Assembly (NCBI GenBank): GCA_002706765.1
Contig: PAJV01000050.1
Coordinates: forward strand, 1-64,000
Direction: 5' to 3'
Source: Gimesia sp.
GTDB lineage: Bacteria > Planctomycetota > Planctomycetia > Planctomycetales > Planctomycetaceae
Length of the DNA: 64,000 nucleotides
The translations under genes were made by a program, and so were the position numbers. The notes beneath the pieces were generated by a model, which was not told the origin of the DNA, did no database searches, and was given only the letters and a program-made list of their open reading frames with translations. Of this stretch, positions 34,923 through 43,473 are shown piece by piece; within the stretch, counting starts at the first letter, position 1; each line of letters starts with the position of its first letter.

Positions 34923-36698
34923 ATGGAAAAAGCGATCGTCTATTACCGCATGTCGTCTGAGCAGCAGGAAGATAGTATTCCAAAACAGCGAGCCGAGATC
35001 GAACGAATTAAGAAACAGTTCAACTATGAAATTATCGCTGAATATGTCGATGATGGTTTGTCGGGGTCCAAGGATACGCACAAACGTAAGGACTATCTTC
35101 AAATGATTTCTGATATTGAAACTGGCTCTGTTAGCGAAGCCAGTGTACTTCTTCTTTGGAAAACTTCACGCTTCAGTCGTGAGAATCCACTTAAGGCAGC
35201 ACAATTTTATTTAATATTAGAACAAGCAGGTATTCACATTCACGATGCACAGCTTGGTCGACAGGATCTAAGCACAACAACAGGAAGAATTACGGTGATG
35301 TTCCAGTCGGAGCAAAACCACTCCTATGCGTTGGAAATCTCCGATAATAGCAGTGGAGGTCGTCGCAACCTTGCAAAGCAGGGATGGTGGGTTGCGGGAT
35401 CGATTCCATACGGATTCGATAAAGTATACGAAAATCGAGAAGGCTCAAACTCCATTAGAGGGAAGCGACGTGATCCTTCGGTAAAAAAACCTCGTGGCTG
35501 GCGATGCAAACTCGAAGTGAATGAAGAAGAAGCAATTTGGGTGAGATATGTCTTTGACGCATATGCAAATAAACAAGCATCACTTCGCAAGATTGCAAAG
35601 CATTTGAATCGAAATGGCGTCTTGGTTCCATCTGGTGCTCCTGAAAAGGGATGGACAAAGGACAATATCCGAGACATGATTCGAAATAAAGCTTACTGCG
35701 GATACGTCACCATTGGAAATGGGAGAAGGCTGCGAGAGCAAAAGGTATTCAACCGAGTTGGAAATATCAGCATCAAAACTCCTAATGTACCTGAAATTGT
35801 TAGCGAGGAACTATGGGACTTAGCTGTGCAAGTACTTAACAACCGTGGTAAGGCTCCTCATGAACACACCAATGCTAGTTTCAATGCATGGAAGGGTGTC
35901 TGCTACTGTGGCCATTGTGGGTATGCGTTGGATAGACGAACACGAGTAGCTTCTGGAAATAAACGTGGTTTTCTCGAAGGTAACCGATATGCTTACTTTG
36001 TCTGTAACACCTCAGCAAAGCAGCCGGGCAAAGGAAATTGCCACCAATGGCGAGTTCATGAGCACGAATTAGAAGAGATCGTTTTGGGGCATCTGGTACA
36101 TGAAGTTGACGTGAAATTCCTTCGATCAATGGAGCTAAAAAGTCGTGAATATTGTACCGTTCCACAGCGGGACCTTCTTCAAAAGAAGCTCGACAAGCTG
36201 ACTCAAAGAACGGAAAAAGCAATAGACCGGTTGCTCAACGTTCCAGACAGCATGCTGGAATTAGCAGAACGTAAAGTTCGAGAGTATCAGGAAGAAACTA
36301 ATCAGCTCAAAGCAGAAATTGCCACTCTCGACTTACAATCAAGTGACCTTGAACAGCCACAGGAAATCTGGGAAGCTCAAAAGGATGAATTCCTACAAAT
36401 TGATGAGCGGTTAACGTACACAGATAATGAACATGGTGGAATGTTTCCACAAAAGATGCGTCGGGTCCGAGCAAAAGTTGAAAAAGCACGCTTCGCCTGC
36501 TTCTTACAAGATCGTGGATTACAAGTGACATTCTACTGGCGTCCTGTGGAAACTAGTCCCCAACGGATTCGCCACCAAGCCAGAAAGACGTTATACCAAG
36601 TAGATCGGGCACGAGTCAATTCACGAGTTGCTGTAGAAAACCCCATAAATACCGAGGAAAACGAGGACAAAGCAAGAGCTGGGGGTGCGTACCAGTAA
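34923..36698 (+). CDS. Large serine recombinase (integrase of the element)
   Basis: 591 aa. The N-terminal resolvase domain has the catalytic Ser11 in YYRMSSEQQ and the usual SRFSR-like helix (KTSRFSRENP). A Recombinase domain follows (LRKIAKHLNRNGV; TKDNIRDMIRNKAYCG). A zinc ribbon (CYCGHCG, then a second Cys pair to about residue 375) and a coiled coil (about 410-460) complete the large serine integrase plan. AGGAG lies eight bases before the ATG. It catalyses site-specific integration and excision. Its last codons (GGAYQ-stop) run into the attachment junction, and the host gene on the other side is a cut radical SAM gene. That placement of integrase next to its att site is normal for the family. 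Confidence 0.95.
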   Translation: MEKAIVYYRMSSEQQEDSIPKQRAEIERIKKQFNYEIIAEYVDDGLSGSKDTHKRKDYLQMISDIETGSVSEASVLLLWKTSRFSRENPLKAAQFYLILEQAGIHIHDAQLGRQDLSTTTGRITVMFQSEQNHSYALEISDNSSGGRRNLAKQGWWVAGSIPYGFDKVYENREGSNSIRGKRRDPSVKKPRGWRCKLEVNEEEAIWVRYVFDAYANKQASLRKIAKHLNRNGVLVPSGAPEKGWTKDNIRDMIRNKAYCGYVTIGNGRRLREQKVFNRVGNISIKTPNVPEIVSEELWDLAVQVLNNRGKAPHEHTNASFNAWKGVCYCGHCGYALDRRTRVASGNKRGFLEGNRYAYFVCNTSAKQPGKGNCHQWRVHEHELEEIVLGHLVHEVDVKFLRSMELKSREYCTVPQRDLLQKKLDKLTQRTEKAIDRLLNVPDSMLELAERKVREYQEETNQLKAEIATLDLQSSDLEQPQEIWEAQKDEFLQIDERLTYTDNEHGGMFPQKMRRVRAKVEKARFACFLQDRGLQVTFYWRPVETSPQRIRHQARKTLYQVDRARVNSRVAVENPINTEENEDKARAGGAYQ

Positions 36699-36705
36699 CT
36701 GCAGC
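36688..36705. other. Right attachment junction (attR-type) of the element
   Basis: On the minus strand the radical SAM frame reads C-x3-C-S-Y and then continues as TGG TAC instead of the expected TGC TAC, and family likeness is lost from there. The crossover therefore lies within about 36691-36697, overlapping the recombinase stop codon (36696-36698). The exact core cannot be fixed without the left end or an empty site. Confidence 0.7.
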
Positions 36706-36919
36706 CATGCGCGCAGCCCCGGTAAGGATTCACACTATAACGAAAGTTGAGGTCGGGCGAATCGTTTTCTGAGACAATCGACCTGGAACTGTCGTCGATG
36801 TACTCAATCCGTCGGGGCTGGGACAGGTATTCATGGTCCCACTCCAACTGCTCCAGATCCGGTTCCGAGTACGTCGACTCAAACCGGTTGGGTGGATTAA
36901 GATTCGAACCGTGTCGCAT
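36692..36919 (-). pseudogene. Radical SAM protein (PA0069/SplB-like), N-terminal fragment cut by integration
   Basis: The fragment begins MRHGSNLNPPNRFE and has YIDDSSRSIVSENDSPDL and NPYRGCAHGCSY. In the intact family the last part is NPYRGCxHGCxYCYARP, whose C-x3-C-x2-C binds the 4Fe-4S cluster. Here only two of the three Cys remain; the third is changed to Trp at the junction and the rest of the protein is missing. The frame stays open into the antisense of the recombinase gene, but that stretch is not radical SAM. The remaining two-thirds of the gene should lie at the left end of the element, outside the window. The fragment is non-functional. Confidence 0.85.
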
Positions 36920-37238
36920 GGGTCACTCGATGCTTGATGAGAAAACGAAAGAAAGTGTGACTTCTATTTTATATGAGATCGCTACCTCTGGGGAAGCTTC
37001 AACTCTTGCAGAAACTCCTTACTTTCAGTGCCAGCGTAAAGCATTCCAGCCGCGACCAGGCCAGATCTACCACCGTTAACCTGTGCCTCTCAAACCGATT
37101 CCGATCATCAACAAGGCCCGTCCAGAAGCCGTCGGTTTCTTTTTCTGTCTGGCACTCAGATCTACGGTTTCTTCTCTTACCTGGAAATTGTTTGCAGTCC
37201 CGATACGGTGCTTGCTACAATCATAAACGATTTCACAT
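36920..37238. other. Non-coding gap between the radical SAM fragment and the DUF1501 gene
   Basis: The flanking genes diverge, so promoters are expected here. A 49-codon frame from the ATG at 36930 (MLDEKTKESVTSILYEIATS) has plausible composition but no ribosome site and no known family. I do not call it as a gene. Confidence 0.4.
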
Positions 37239-38618
37239 ATGACAAGTCTCCACGGGAGAACCGGTATCGTGCTCGAGATTCCCGGCATTCTGGAACGCGC
37301 TTTATCACGCCGCTGCTTTCTGCAGTCAGCCGGTTACGCTGCGATTGCCGCTGCGTTGAATCAGCGTCGACTCTCCGCCAGCAGTCGGTCATCCCAAACT
37401 CCAATCCGCGCCTGCGTGTTATTAATGCTTTACGGCGGTCCCAGTCAGATCGACACGTGGGACATGAAACCTGAAGCCTCTTCCGAAGTGCGCGGCGAGT
37501 ATCGCCCCATCAAAACCAGTGTCCCCGGTCTGATCAATTGCGAACACTTATCCGCCTGTTCCCGGATCATGCATCAGCTGACGGTCATTCGCTCAATGCA
37601 CCACGATCTGACCAATCACAATTCCGCCATGTATCAGGCGCTGGTTGGAAAGACTCCTTCCAGCAACAACGAGGTACTCGGCGAAAACCGCCTGGGGGAT
37701 TTCCCCAACGTTGCCGCCGCCATCAGTTATGCGACGGCCCGCGGTGCACTCACCAGAACCGGTAATCCTCTCATTAATGTCGCACTGCCGCATGTGATGC
37801 ACAACGTCGTCGATCTGCCAGGCCAGAATTCCGGTTTCCTGGGAGGCAGCCACGATCCGTTTCAGATCAACGCAGATCCGAATGCAGAGCAGTTCCACGT
37901 TCAGAATCTGCAGCGGCCTCCCGCCGTCAGTGAACCACGCCTGCAGGATCGTCGCGCCTTGTTGAAATCACTGGATCAGCTGGAGGTGGAACATGCTGAC
38001 CTGGAAAGTTATCAGCGACGTGCATTCGAACTGCTGCAGAACGGCTCCGTACAAAATGCATTCCGCATTGAACGCGAGCCCGCTTCCGTCCGCGAAACGT
38101 ACGGCCGACATAAACTGGGACAAAGCCTGCTGCTGGCGCGACGACTGGTTGAGTCGGGGGTGCGTTTCATCAACGTACACGACGGCATTCGAAACGGTCA
38201 GGATGTAAACTGGGACAGCCACGCCAACCTGTTTCCCAGGCATCGCGAACTGCTGGCGCCTTTCGACCAGGGTTTTGCAGCGTTTATTAATGATCTTGAT
38301 CAGCGCGGTCTGCTGGAATCGACGCTCGTCATCGCCATGGGAGAATTCGGTCGTACACCCCGCGTCAACGTGCATGGCGGACGCGATCACTGGCCCAATT
38401 GTTACAGTGTGGTACTGGCCGGAGGCGGGGTTCAACAGGGTACTACCTTCGGCGCCAGCGACTCTCTCGGCGTCTACCCACACTCCCATCCGGTAACGCC
38501 CGCCGATCTGGCAGCGACTATCTTCACCCGCTTTGGCATCAACCCTGAAATCGAGATCCAGGATCGCACCGGTCGCCCCTTTAAACTCTCTGAAGGAAAA
38601 TTCATTCCGATATTTTAG
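37239..38618 (+). CDS. DUF1501 (sulfatase-like) secreted protein
   Basis: 459 aa. A twin-arginine-like leader (LSRRCFLQSAGYAAIAAAL) is followed by the DUF1501 pattern: LLMLYGGPSQIDTWDMKP, the SMHHDLTNHNSAMYQALVG segment, NWDSHANLF, MGEFGRTPRVN and GGRDHWPNCYS near the end. DUF1501 is related to alkaline phosphatase/sulfatase folds and is expanded in planctomycetes, often next to DUF1549/DUF1553 cytochrome-like partners; no such partner is seen here. It is likely exported folded by Tat. The function is unproven. The start has a poor ribosome site, so it could lie slightly further in. Confidence 0.92.
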   Translation: MTSLHGRTGIVLEIPGILERALSRRCFLQSAGYAAIAAALNQRRLSASSRSSQTPIRACVLLMLYGGPSQIDTWDMKPEASSEVRGEYRPIKTSVPGLINCEHLSACSRIMHQLTVIRSMHHDLTNHNSAMYQALVGKTPSSNNEVLGENRLGDFPNVAAAISYATARGALTRTGNPLINVALPHVMHNVVDLPGQNSGFLGGSHDPFQINADPNAEQFHVQNLQRPPAVSEPRLQDRRALLKSLDQLEVEHADLESYQRRAFELLQNGSVQNAFRIEREPASVRETYGRHKLGQSLLLARRLVESGVRFINVHDGIRNGQDVNWDSHANLFPRHRELLAPFDQGFAAFINDLDQRGLLESTLVIAMGEFGRTPRVNVHGGRDHWPNCYSVVLAGGGVQQGTTFGASDSLGVYPHSHPVTPADLAATIFTRFGINPEIEIQDRTGRPFKLSEGKFIPIF

Positions 38619-38652
38619 ACCACCAGTCTATCCATGGCTATTTTGATTTCAT

Positions 38653-41055
38653 TCACTGCACACTCTGGCGGGTGGGTAAAAACAAGTGAAAACAGGCACC
38701 AGGCTTTGAATTCGAACTGAAACAGATTCGACCGCCGGCTGCTTCCACCAGCGAGCGACTTAAAGACAGACCAATGCCCAGCCCCCCTTTCTTGTTGGTG
38801 GTGAATGGCGTAAACAGATGGTCAACGAAATCTGCAGGAACACCACTCCCCGTATCGGCAATGACGACCCGGATCAGAGAGTCTTCAGCCGGCGAAACCG
38901 TGATCGTTAACGTGCGGGGAATCGGAGTATCAATCATCGCTTCCACGGCGTTAATAAACAGATTGGCCAGTACCTGTTCGATCTGAACGCGATCGGCATA
39001 GACTGCTGAAAACTTCGAATCGCAGTTGATCTTCACCTCGATCTGATGGTGTCGCAATTCATATTGAATCAGTTCCAGGGCATTACGGATGCTGTCCCGT
39101 ATATTAAACAGGATTGACTGCTGGGTCCGTTTTTCCGCCATCGATTTCAGCTTGCGGACAATCTCTCCCGAACGCAGAGACAGCTCTTCAATTTTCTGCA
39201 CGAGGTCGGTCACATCTCTTCCCTGGACTAACTGCTGCTTCATCGCGGCTGTGTAGTTTGCAATGGCCGTCAGCGGTTGATTTAGCTCATGCGAAATACC
39301 GGCCGTCAATTCCCCCATGACTGCCAGGCGGGAAGCATGCGCCAGGATATCCCGATATTCCTGTGCCGTTCTGGCGGCTTCATGGCGTTCCGTCAGATCC
39401 TGTACCGTCCCGTGCATCGAGATCGCTTCTCCCGCAGCATTTTTCTTCAGCACAGCCCGTTCCTGCACATAACGGATTTCGCCATCAGGACGAAAGATGC
39501 GATGCTCAATACTATAAGGTAAATCGTGTTCGAGTGCCTGCTCGACTGTCTGCGCTACCTGGGGGCGATCATCGGGATGAATGGTCTGAAGAAAGGATTC
39601 ATAATTCAGCACAAAACATTCTTTCTTCACTCCAAAAATACGATAGACTTCATCCGACCACCAGATCATATTATCCTGCAGATTCCATTCCCAGCTCCCG
39701 ATATGCGACAGCCTTTGCGCTTCGGAAAGTTTTTCATGCAGGGTTGATAATTCAAGTTCTGCCAGTTTTCGATGATTGATATCTTCAATCACCATGAGAA
39801 TTTCATCGGACAGATAAGGCAGCACCCGCGCACGATACCAGCGATTTTCCCCCCGATTGACCAGGCAGTAATCGATGGTTTCAATCTGCCTGGTATCCTC
39901 GACACGGCTGATGAGTGCCTTGACCTGGTTACCCACTTCACCCGGCAACAGACTTTCAATCCTGCTGCCGATTCGGAGGTCTGTGGACAGAATTAAAATC
40001 GATTTTTGTTGACTGTTGAAATTAACGACGACCCCATCTCGATTGAGTACCAGCACGGCATCGGGAATGGCATTGAACATCGCTTGCAGCTGCGCCGTCT
40101 TTCTGGCGAGCTCGGAGGTGCGTTCTTCGACACAACGTTCCAGCTCCTGATGTAATTCAATGGCGGCATCTTCTTCCTGTTTGCGCCTGGTGATGTCTTC
40201 GCCAATCCCGACGATACGCGTCATCTGGTTATTTTCATCAAAAACAGGGAATGCCCGCGCCAGCATCCACCGGATACTGCCATCCCTGTGAATAATTCTG
40301 AAGCGGGGAAAATCAGGATTAAACAGTTCGCCGGTTGACTTAGTTTTTATCTCGCGTTCAATCAGATCACGATCGTCGGGATGGAGGGAATTCATCCAGG
40401 ACCGGGGATCGTCATACAAACTCTGGCAGGTATTTCCCCAGATCACTTCATACATATGACTCGCATAAAAAACCTCACTCCAGTCAGGACTGCAGACCCA
40501 GAACAGTTCTTTGATGTTCTCGGAAATCTGTCGAAACATCTGGTTGCTCTCGCGGAGTGCCTGTTCGGTCTCCTTCCGCGCAGTAATATCCACGCCCACG
40601 CTCAGAGTGCCGATGATGCGGTCCGAATCATCTTTCAGTAACGAATTATGCCACGCGATCGACTTCAAACTGCCATGCGCCGTTTGTACTACATTCTCAA
40701 AGTATTCCACCGGCATGAGATCCCCCTGGATCAGCTTTCTAAACAAATCGCGAACTTCTTCACGATTCGAATCCGGAAGAAAATGGTCAAACCAGTTCTT
40801 GCCGATGATCTCAGATTCCTCCGCCTCCAGCAGCTGACAGCCTCGCTCGTTAATCAGAGAAATCGTTTGATTCGCATCGAGGCCAATGATCATTTCCCCG
40901 GCCAGATTAAAATACTGGCAGGCCAGATCATCTGCCTTACTCCGATTTCCTTCCGCCTGCTGCCGTTCCAGTTCCGCGACACGTTGACGCAGCGATTTCA
41001 CTTCTTCCAGAAGTTCAAATGTTGTAGATTCAGGCATGGCTTCCATCTCTGTCAA
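38653..41055 (-). CDS. Multi-PAS sensor histidine kinase
   Basis: 800 aa, no membrane helices, so cytoplasmic. A short coiled coil (residues 12-38) leads into about four PAS domains (about 45-165, 170-290, 308-425 and 430-555), each followed by linkers such as GVDITARKETEQAL and GIGEDITRRKQEE. The HisKA domain carries the phospho-acceptor His near residue 588 in GISHELNQPLTAIANY, as in FixL/DctB-type kinases. HATPase motifs are NLFINAVEAM (N), ADTGSGVP (G1) and GGLGIGLSLSRSLVEAAGG (G2). All catalytic residues are present. No response regulator is adjacent, so the partner is encoded elsewhere. It converges with the DUF1501 gene. Confidence 0.93.
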   Translation of the reverse strand: MTEMEAMPESTTFELLEEVKSLRQRVAELERQQAEGNRSKADDLACQYFNLAGEMIIGLDANQTISLINERGCQLLEAEESEIIGKNWFDHFLPDSNREEVRDLFRKLIQGDLMPVEYFENVVQTAHGSLKSIAWHNSLLKDDSDRIIGTLSVGVDITARKETEQALRESNQMFRQISENIKELFWVCSPDWSEVFYASHMYEVIWGNTCQSLYDDPRSWMNSLHPDDRDLIEREIKTKSTGELFNPDFPRFRIIHRDGSIRWMLARAFPVFDENNQMTRIVGIGEDITRRKQEEDAAIELHQELERCVEERTSELARKTAQLQAMFNAIPDAVLVLNRDGVVVNFNSQQKSILILSTDLRIGSRIESLLPGEVGNQVKALISRVEDTRQIETIDYCLVNRGENRWYRARVLPYLSDEILMVIEDINHRKLAELELSTLHEKLSEAQRLSHIGSWEWNLQDNMIWWSDEVYRIFGVKKECFVLNYESFLQTIHPDDRPQVAQTVEQALEHDLPYSIEHRIFRPDGEIRYVQERAVLKKNAAGEAISMHGTVQDLTERHEAARTAQEYRDILAHASRLAVMGELTAGISHELNQPLTAIANYTAAMKQQLVQGRDVTDLVQKIEELSLRSGEIVRKLKSMAEKRTQQSILFNIRDSIRNALELIQYELRHHQIEVKINCDSKFSAVYADRVQIEQVLANLFINAVEAMIDTPIPRTLTITVSPAEDSLIRVVIADTGSGVPADFVDHLFTPFTTNKKGGLGIGLSLSRSLVEAAGGRICFSSNSKPGACFHLFLPTRQSVQ

Positions 41056-41095
41056 TTTGAAATGCTGTCGTCACTGGCTGAGAATTAAACGGAAT

Positions 41096-42472
41096 CTAAT
41101 CTGCAGAAGATCGCATCTCCTCATCCGCATCGGTCGCCAAGCCGCGGCGTTCCAGCGTTCGTTCCAGCAGCATATCGTAAATCGGACGACTCCCCAGGGA
41201 CTGGGCAACGATGCTGGCTGTCATGCAGGTCACGATCATTGCCGGCAGCAGTTCAAAGCTGTCTGTCATTTCAGCGACGAGTACGATGCCCGTTAGCGGC
41301 GCCCGCACGGTCGCTGCAAACAGGGCCCCCATCGCTGCGACCGCAAAAGTACCCACCTGCAGATCTGCCTGGGGCACAAGTTCGTTCACCACGTAACCAA
41401 AGCTGGTGCCAATCAGTGCGCCGAGCGCCAGCATGGGTGCAAAAATACCGCCGGGCACGCCGATGGAATAACTCAGGAACGTCAGCGCTGCCCGCACAAC
41501 CAGCAATGCCAGCAGAAAACCGAGCAGGGGCGACTCCACGAAGATTTCTTTCACCAGCGCTTCCCCGCCGCCCACGTATTCGGGCGCGACAATCATCAGC
41601 ACACCGACCGCGGCACCCACTGCCGCCGCAATCATCAGCATTGTACGGCTGCTCAAGCCATCAGAGATCCGCAGGCACTTTAACATGACCGTGTTAAAAC
41701 CAGCACCCAGCACACCAATCAGCGCGCCCAGCAGCAGGTTCAACGACAATGTCAGCAGCAGATTGCCGGGCGGCTGAAATACCGGTAACGAATCCTGTAA
41801 CTGGACCGGCAGTTGAGGCAGCGTGCCGAATACCTGATCGTTGATCAGGTTCGCGGTGATACTGGCAATGATCACGGCGTGCAGCGCGACAAAGCTGTAT
41901 CGAAATCGCGGCCTGACTTCTTCGATCATAAACAGAATCGCGCCCAGCGGCGCACTGAAGGCCACACTCAGTCCCGCCGTGGCACCCGCGGCCAGTAATG
42001 TATTTAAAGTGTGCTTATCCGACCGCGCTTTTTCGCCCACAATCTGACCCACGCAACCGCCAAGGTGAATGGTCGGACCTTCCCGTCCGAGAACCAGTCC
42101 TGCCCCCATGGAAAGTACGCCACCAAAGAATTTTACCGGCAGCACGCTCCGCCAGCGGAGCGCCATCAGTTCGCCCATGACGCCTTCAATTTCCTGGATG
42201 CCGCTGCCGGCAGTCTCCGGCGCATATTTTCGCACGAGCACAGCAGCGGCGGCCACCATCGCCGCGCCGACCAGCCCGGCCACCAGAATTGTCAGGAATC
42301 CGGAATCAGAGAACGTCGCAGCGATCACCGCATAAATGCCGATCACCTTGTCGAGGCAATAATGAAAGGCCGAACCCACCGTGCCGACCCCCACTCCGAT
42401 CACCAGCGCCAGCAGATAGATCCACATCGCAGTCTTCAACTCTATATGCCGACTCTCTCCGCCTTCTTCCAT
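41096..42472 (-). CDS. ClC-family chloride channel/transporter
   Basis: 458 aa, about ten or more membrane helices. Selectivity-filter segments are visible: GSGIQEIEG (usual GSGIP), GREGPTIHLGG with the gating Glu, and GVPGGIFAPMLALGALIG. The GREGP Glu supports a gated or H+/Cl- exchange type. No C-terminal CBS domains, as in ClcA. The gene lies 40 bp before the histidine kinase start on the same strand, so the two may share a transcript. Confidence 0.95.
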   Translation of the reverse strand: MEEGGESRHIELKTAMWIYLLALVIGVGVGTVGSAFHYCLDKVIGIYAVIAATFSDSGFLTILVAGLVGAAMVAAAAVLVRKYAPETAGSGIQEIEGVMGELMALRWRSVLPVKFFGGVLSMGAGLVLGREGPTIHLGGCVGQIVGEKARSDKHTLNTLLAAGATAGLSVAFSAPLGAILFMIEEVRPRFRYSFVALHAVIIASITANLINDQVFGTLPQLPVQLQDSLPVFQPPGNLLLTLSLNLLLGALIGVLGAGFNTVMLKCLRISDGLSSRTMLMIAAAVGAAVGVLMIVAPEYVGGGEALVKEIFVESPLLGFLLALLVVRAALTFLSYSIGVPGGIFAPMLALGALIGTSFGYVVNELVPQADLQVGTFAVAAMGALFAATVRAPLTGIVLVAEMTDSFELLPAMIVTCMTASIVAQSLGSRPIYDMLLERTLERRGLATDADEEMRSSAD

Positions 42473-42579
42473 TCCTGTATCCTGTATCTGGTCAGTAGGA
42501 CGTTTTCCAGAACAACGCCGTTCACAGAGACAGCACGATAACAGGAATCGGAAAAAAATGGTACCTTTTTAATGCCCGA

Positions 42580-42870
42580 TCAAAAAAGCCATTTCAGGGG
42601 AATCCCCACCCAGAGAACTACGTATCCCAGAGCAAAGAAATAGCAGACCAGGATCCCGGACAGCAAACCTGTGAGAGGACAGCGCAATGCAGCACCTCCG
42701 GCAGTCAGAAAGATACAGGCGGCAATCCCTTTTCCAAACGCCAGCCGGATGTGATCCTGCGACAGGGAGAGCTCAATCACATTGACATACAGATGCACCA
42801 GCGCGACGGCCACCAGCATCGCCAGGGTCAGCACAGCCGACTTCGCAATTTTCATCTGCCCGGCTGTCAT
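42580..42870 (-). CDS. 96-aa membrane protein, unknown
   Basis: Three hydrophobic segments (about residues 12-30, 48-64 and 70-94) and almost no soluble part. No family is recognised. It is on the same strand as its neighbours, with about 57 bp to the gene upstream. Composition fits the host backbone. Confidence 0.65.
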   Translation of the reverse strand: MTAGQMKIAKSAVLTLAMLVAVALVHLYVNVIELSLSQDHIRLAFGKGIAACIFLTAGGAALRCPLTGLLSGILVCYFFALGYVVLWVGIPLKWLF

Positions 42871-42927
42871 GCGGTTTTATTCCTGTGAAAAATACAGAGG
42901 TGTTGAATAATCAGTTAATCTCCCACC

Positions 42928-43440
42928 TTAAACACCGCCTGTCAACATAAGCCATAAACCTGCCAGATTCAATACGAATGTCATCAGCACGACGCAGTAG
43001 CTGAAAATCACAACAGGCCCGTTGAGCCGAAAACCAGCCAGACATTGGTCGACAAGGGCAAGAGTCATCGTAATGCCAACGATCAATGTCAATCCGCATT
43101 GGAGAAACACGGTGAGATAGCCATCCAGGCCCGGTATCCACAGGTAGGAAAGCCCGTTCAGCAGACTGTAGATCGTAATCAGAGACAGCAGCGATCCACT
43201 GACCGGCGCAGCTGGTTCGATGTTATTTTTCTGAATGGTGCGCCGCGGCACCAGGCTCCACAGCAATATCCAGAATACGAGCAACCCCGCCAGACACCAG
43301 AATACAATTAGCCACTGCGTTTCGTCAGAGACGAACAAAAAATACAGATTCAGATTAAAAGCGAGCACCAGCAACACATTGATTGACAGCAACCATATGT
43401 CAACACGATCAAGCTTCAATCTCTGCGAGACTGTTTGCAT
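42928..43440 (-). CDS. 170-aa membrane protein, unknown
   Basis: Four hydrophobic helices (about residues 15-35, 43-63, 84-125 as a broad pair, and 140-165). A short polar loop with RRTIQKNN follows the second helix. No family is recognised. It lies 33 bp after the large AsmA-like gene on the same strand, so it may be co-transcribed with it. Confidence 0.7.
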   Translation of the reverse strand: MQTVSQRLKLDRVDIWLLSINVLLVLAFNLNLYFLFVSDETQWLIVFWCLAGLLVFWILLWSLVPRRTIQKNNIEPAAPVSGSLLSLITIYSLLNGLSYLWIPGLDGYLTVFLQCGLTLIVGITMTLALVDQCLAGFRLNGPVVIFSYCVVLMTFVLNLAGLWLMLTGGV

Positions 43441-43473
43441 CGGATCACCAGACTTCCGGGCCTCGCTTTCCGC

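Larger units (their letters stand above)
1..36698. mobile_element. Integrated element with defence island (right part; left end outside window)
   Basis: The right boundary is set by a large serine recombinase whose stop codon falls at the point where a chromosomal radical SAM gene is cut. Everything to the left is accessory: type I restriction, McrBC, Qat, a DUF4011 helicase, a helicase/GHKL pair, a primase-like protein and an AAA ATPase. The DNA is visibly A+T-richer than the backbone to the right. No left boundary is seen, so position 1 is only the window edge. The element may be composite: the DoxX/DsbA pair and the cold-shock gene could be older chromosomal cargo. That this is one element is inference; the right junction is seen directly. 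Confidence 0.75.

Noticed and set aside
36533-36691. Continuation of the radical SAM frame into the recombinase gene
   Set aside because: Past the junction the translation is the antisense of the recombinase and loses all family likeness.
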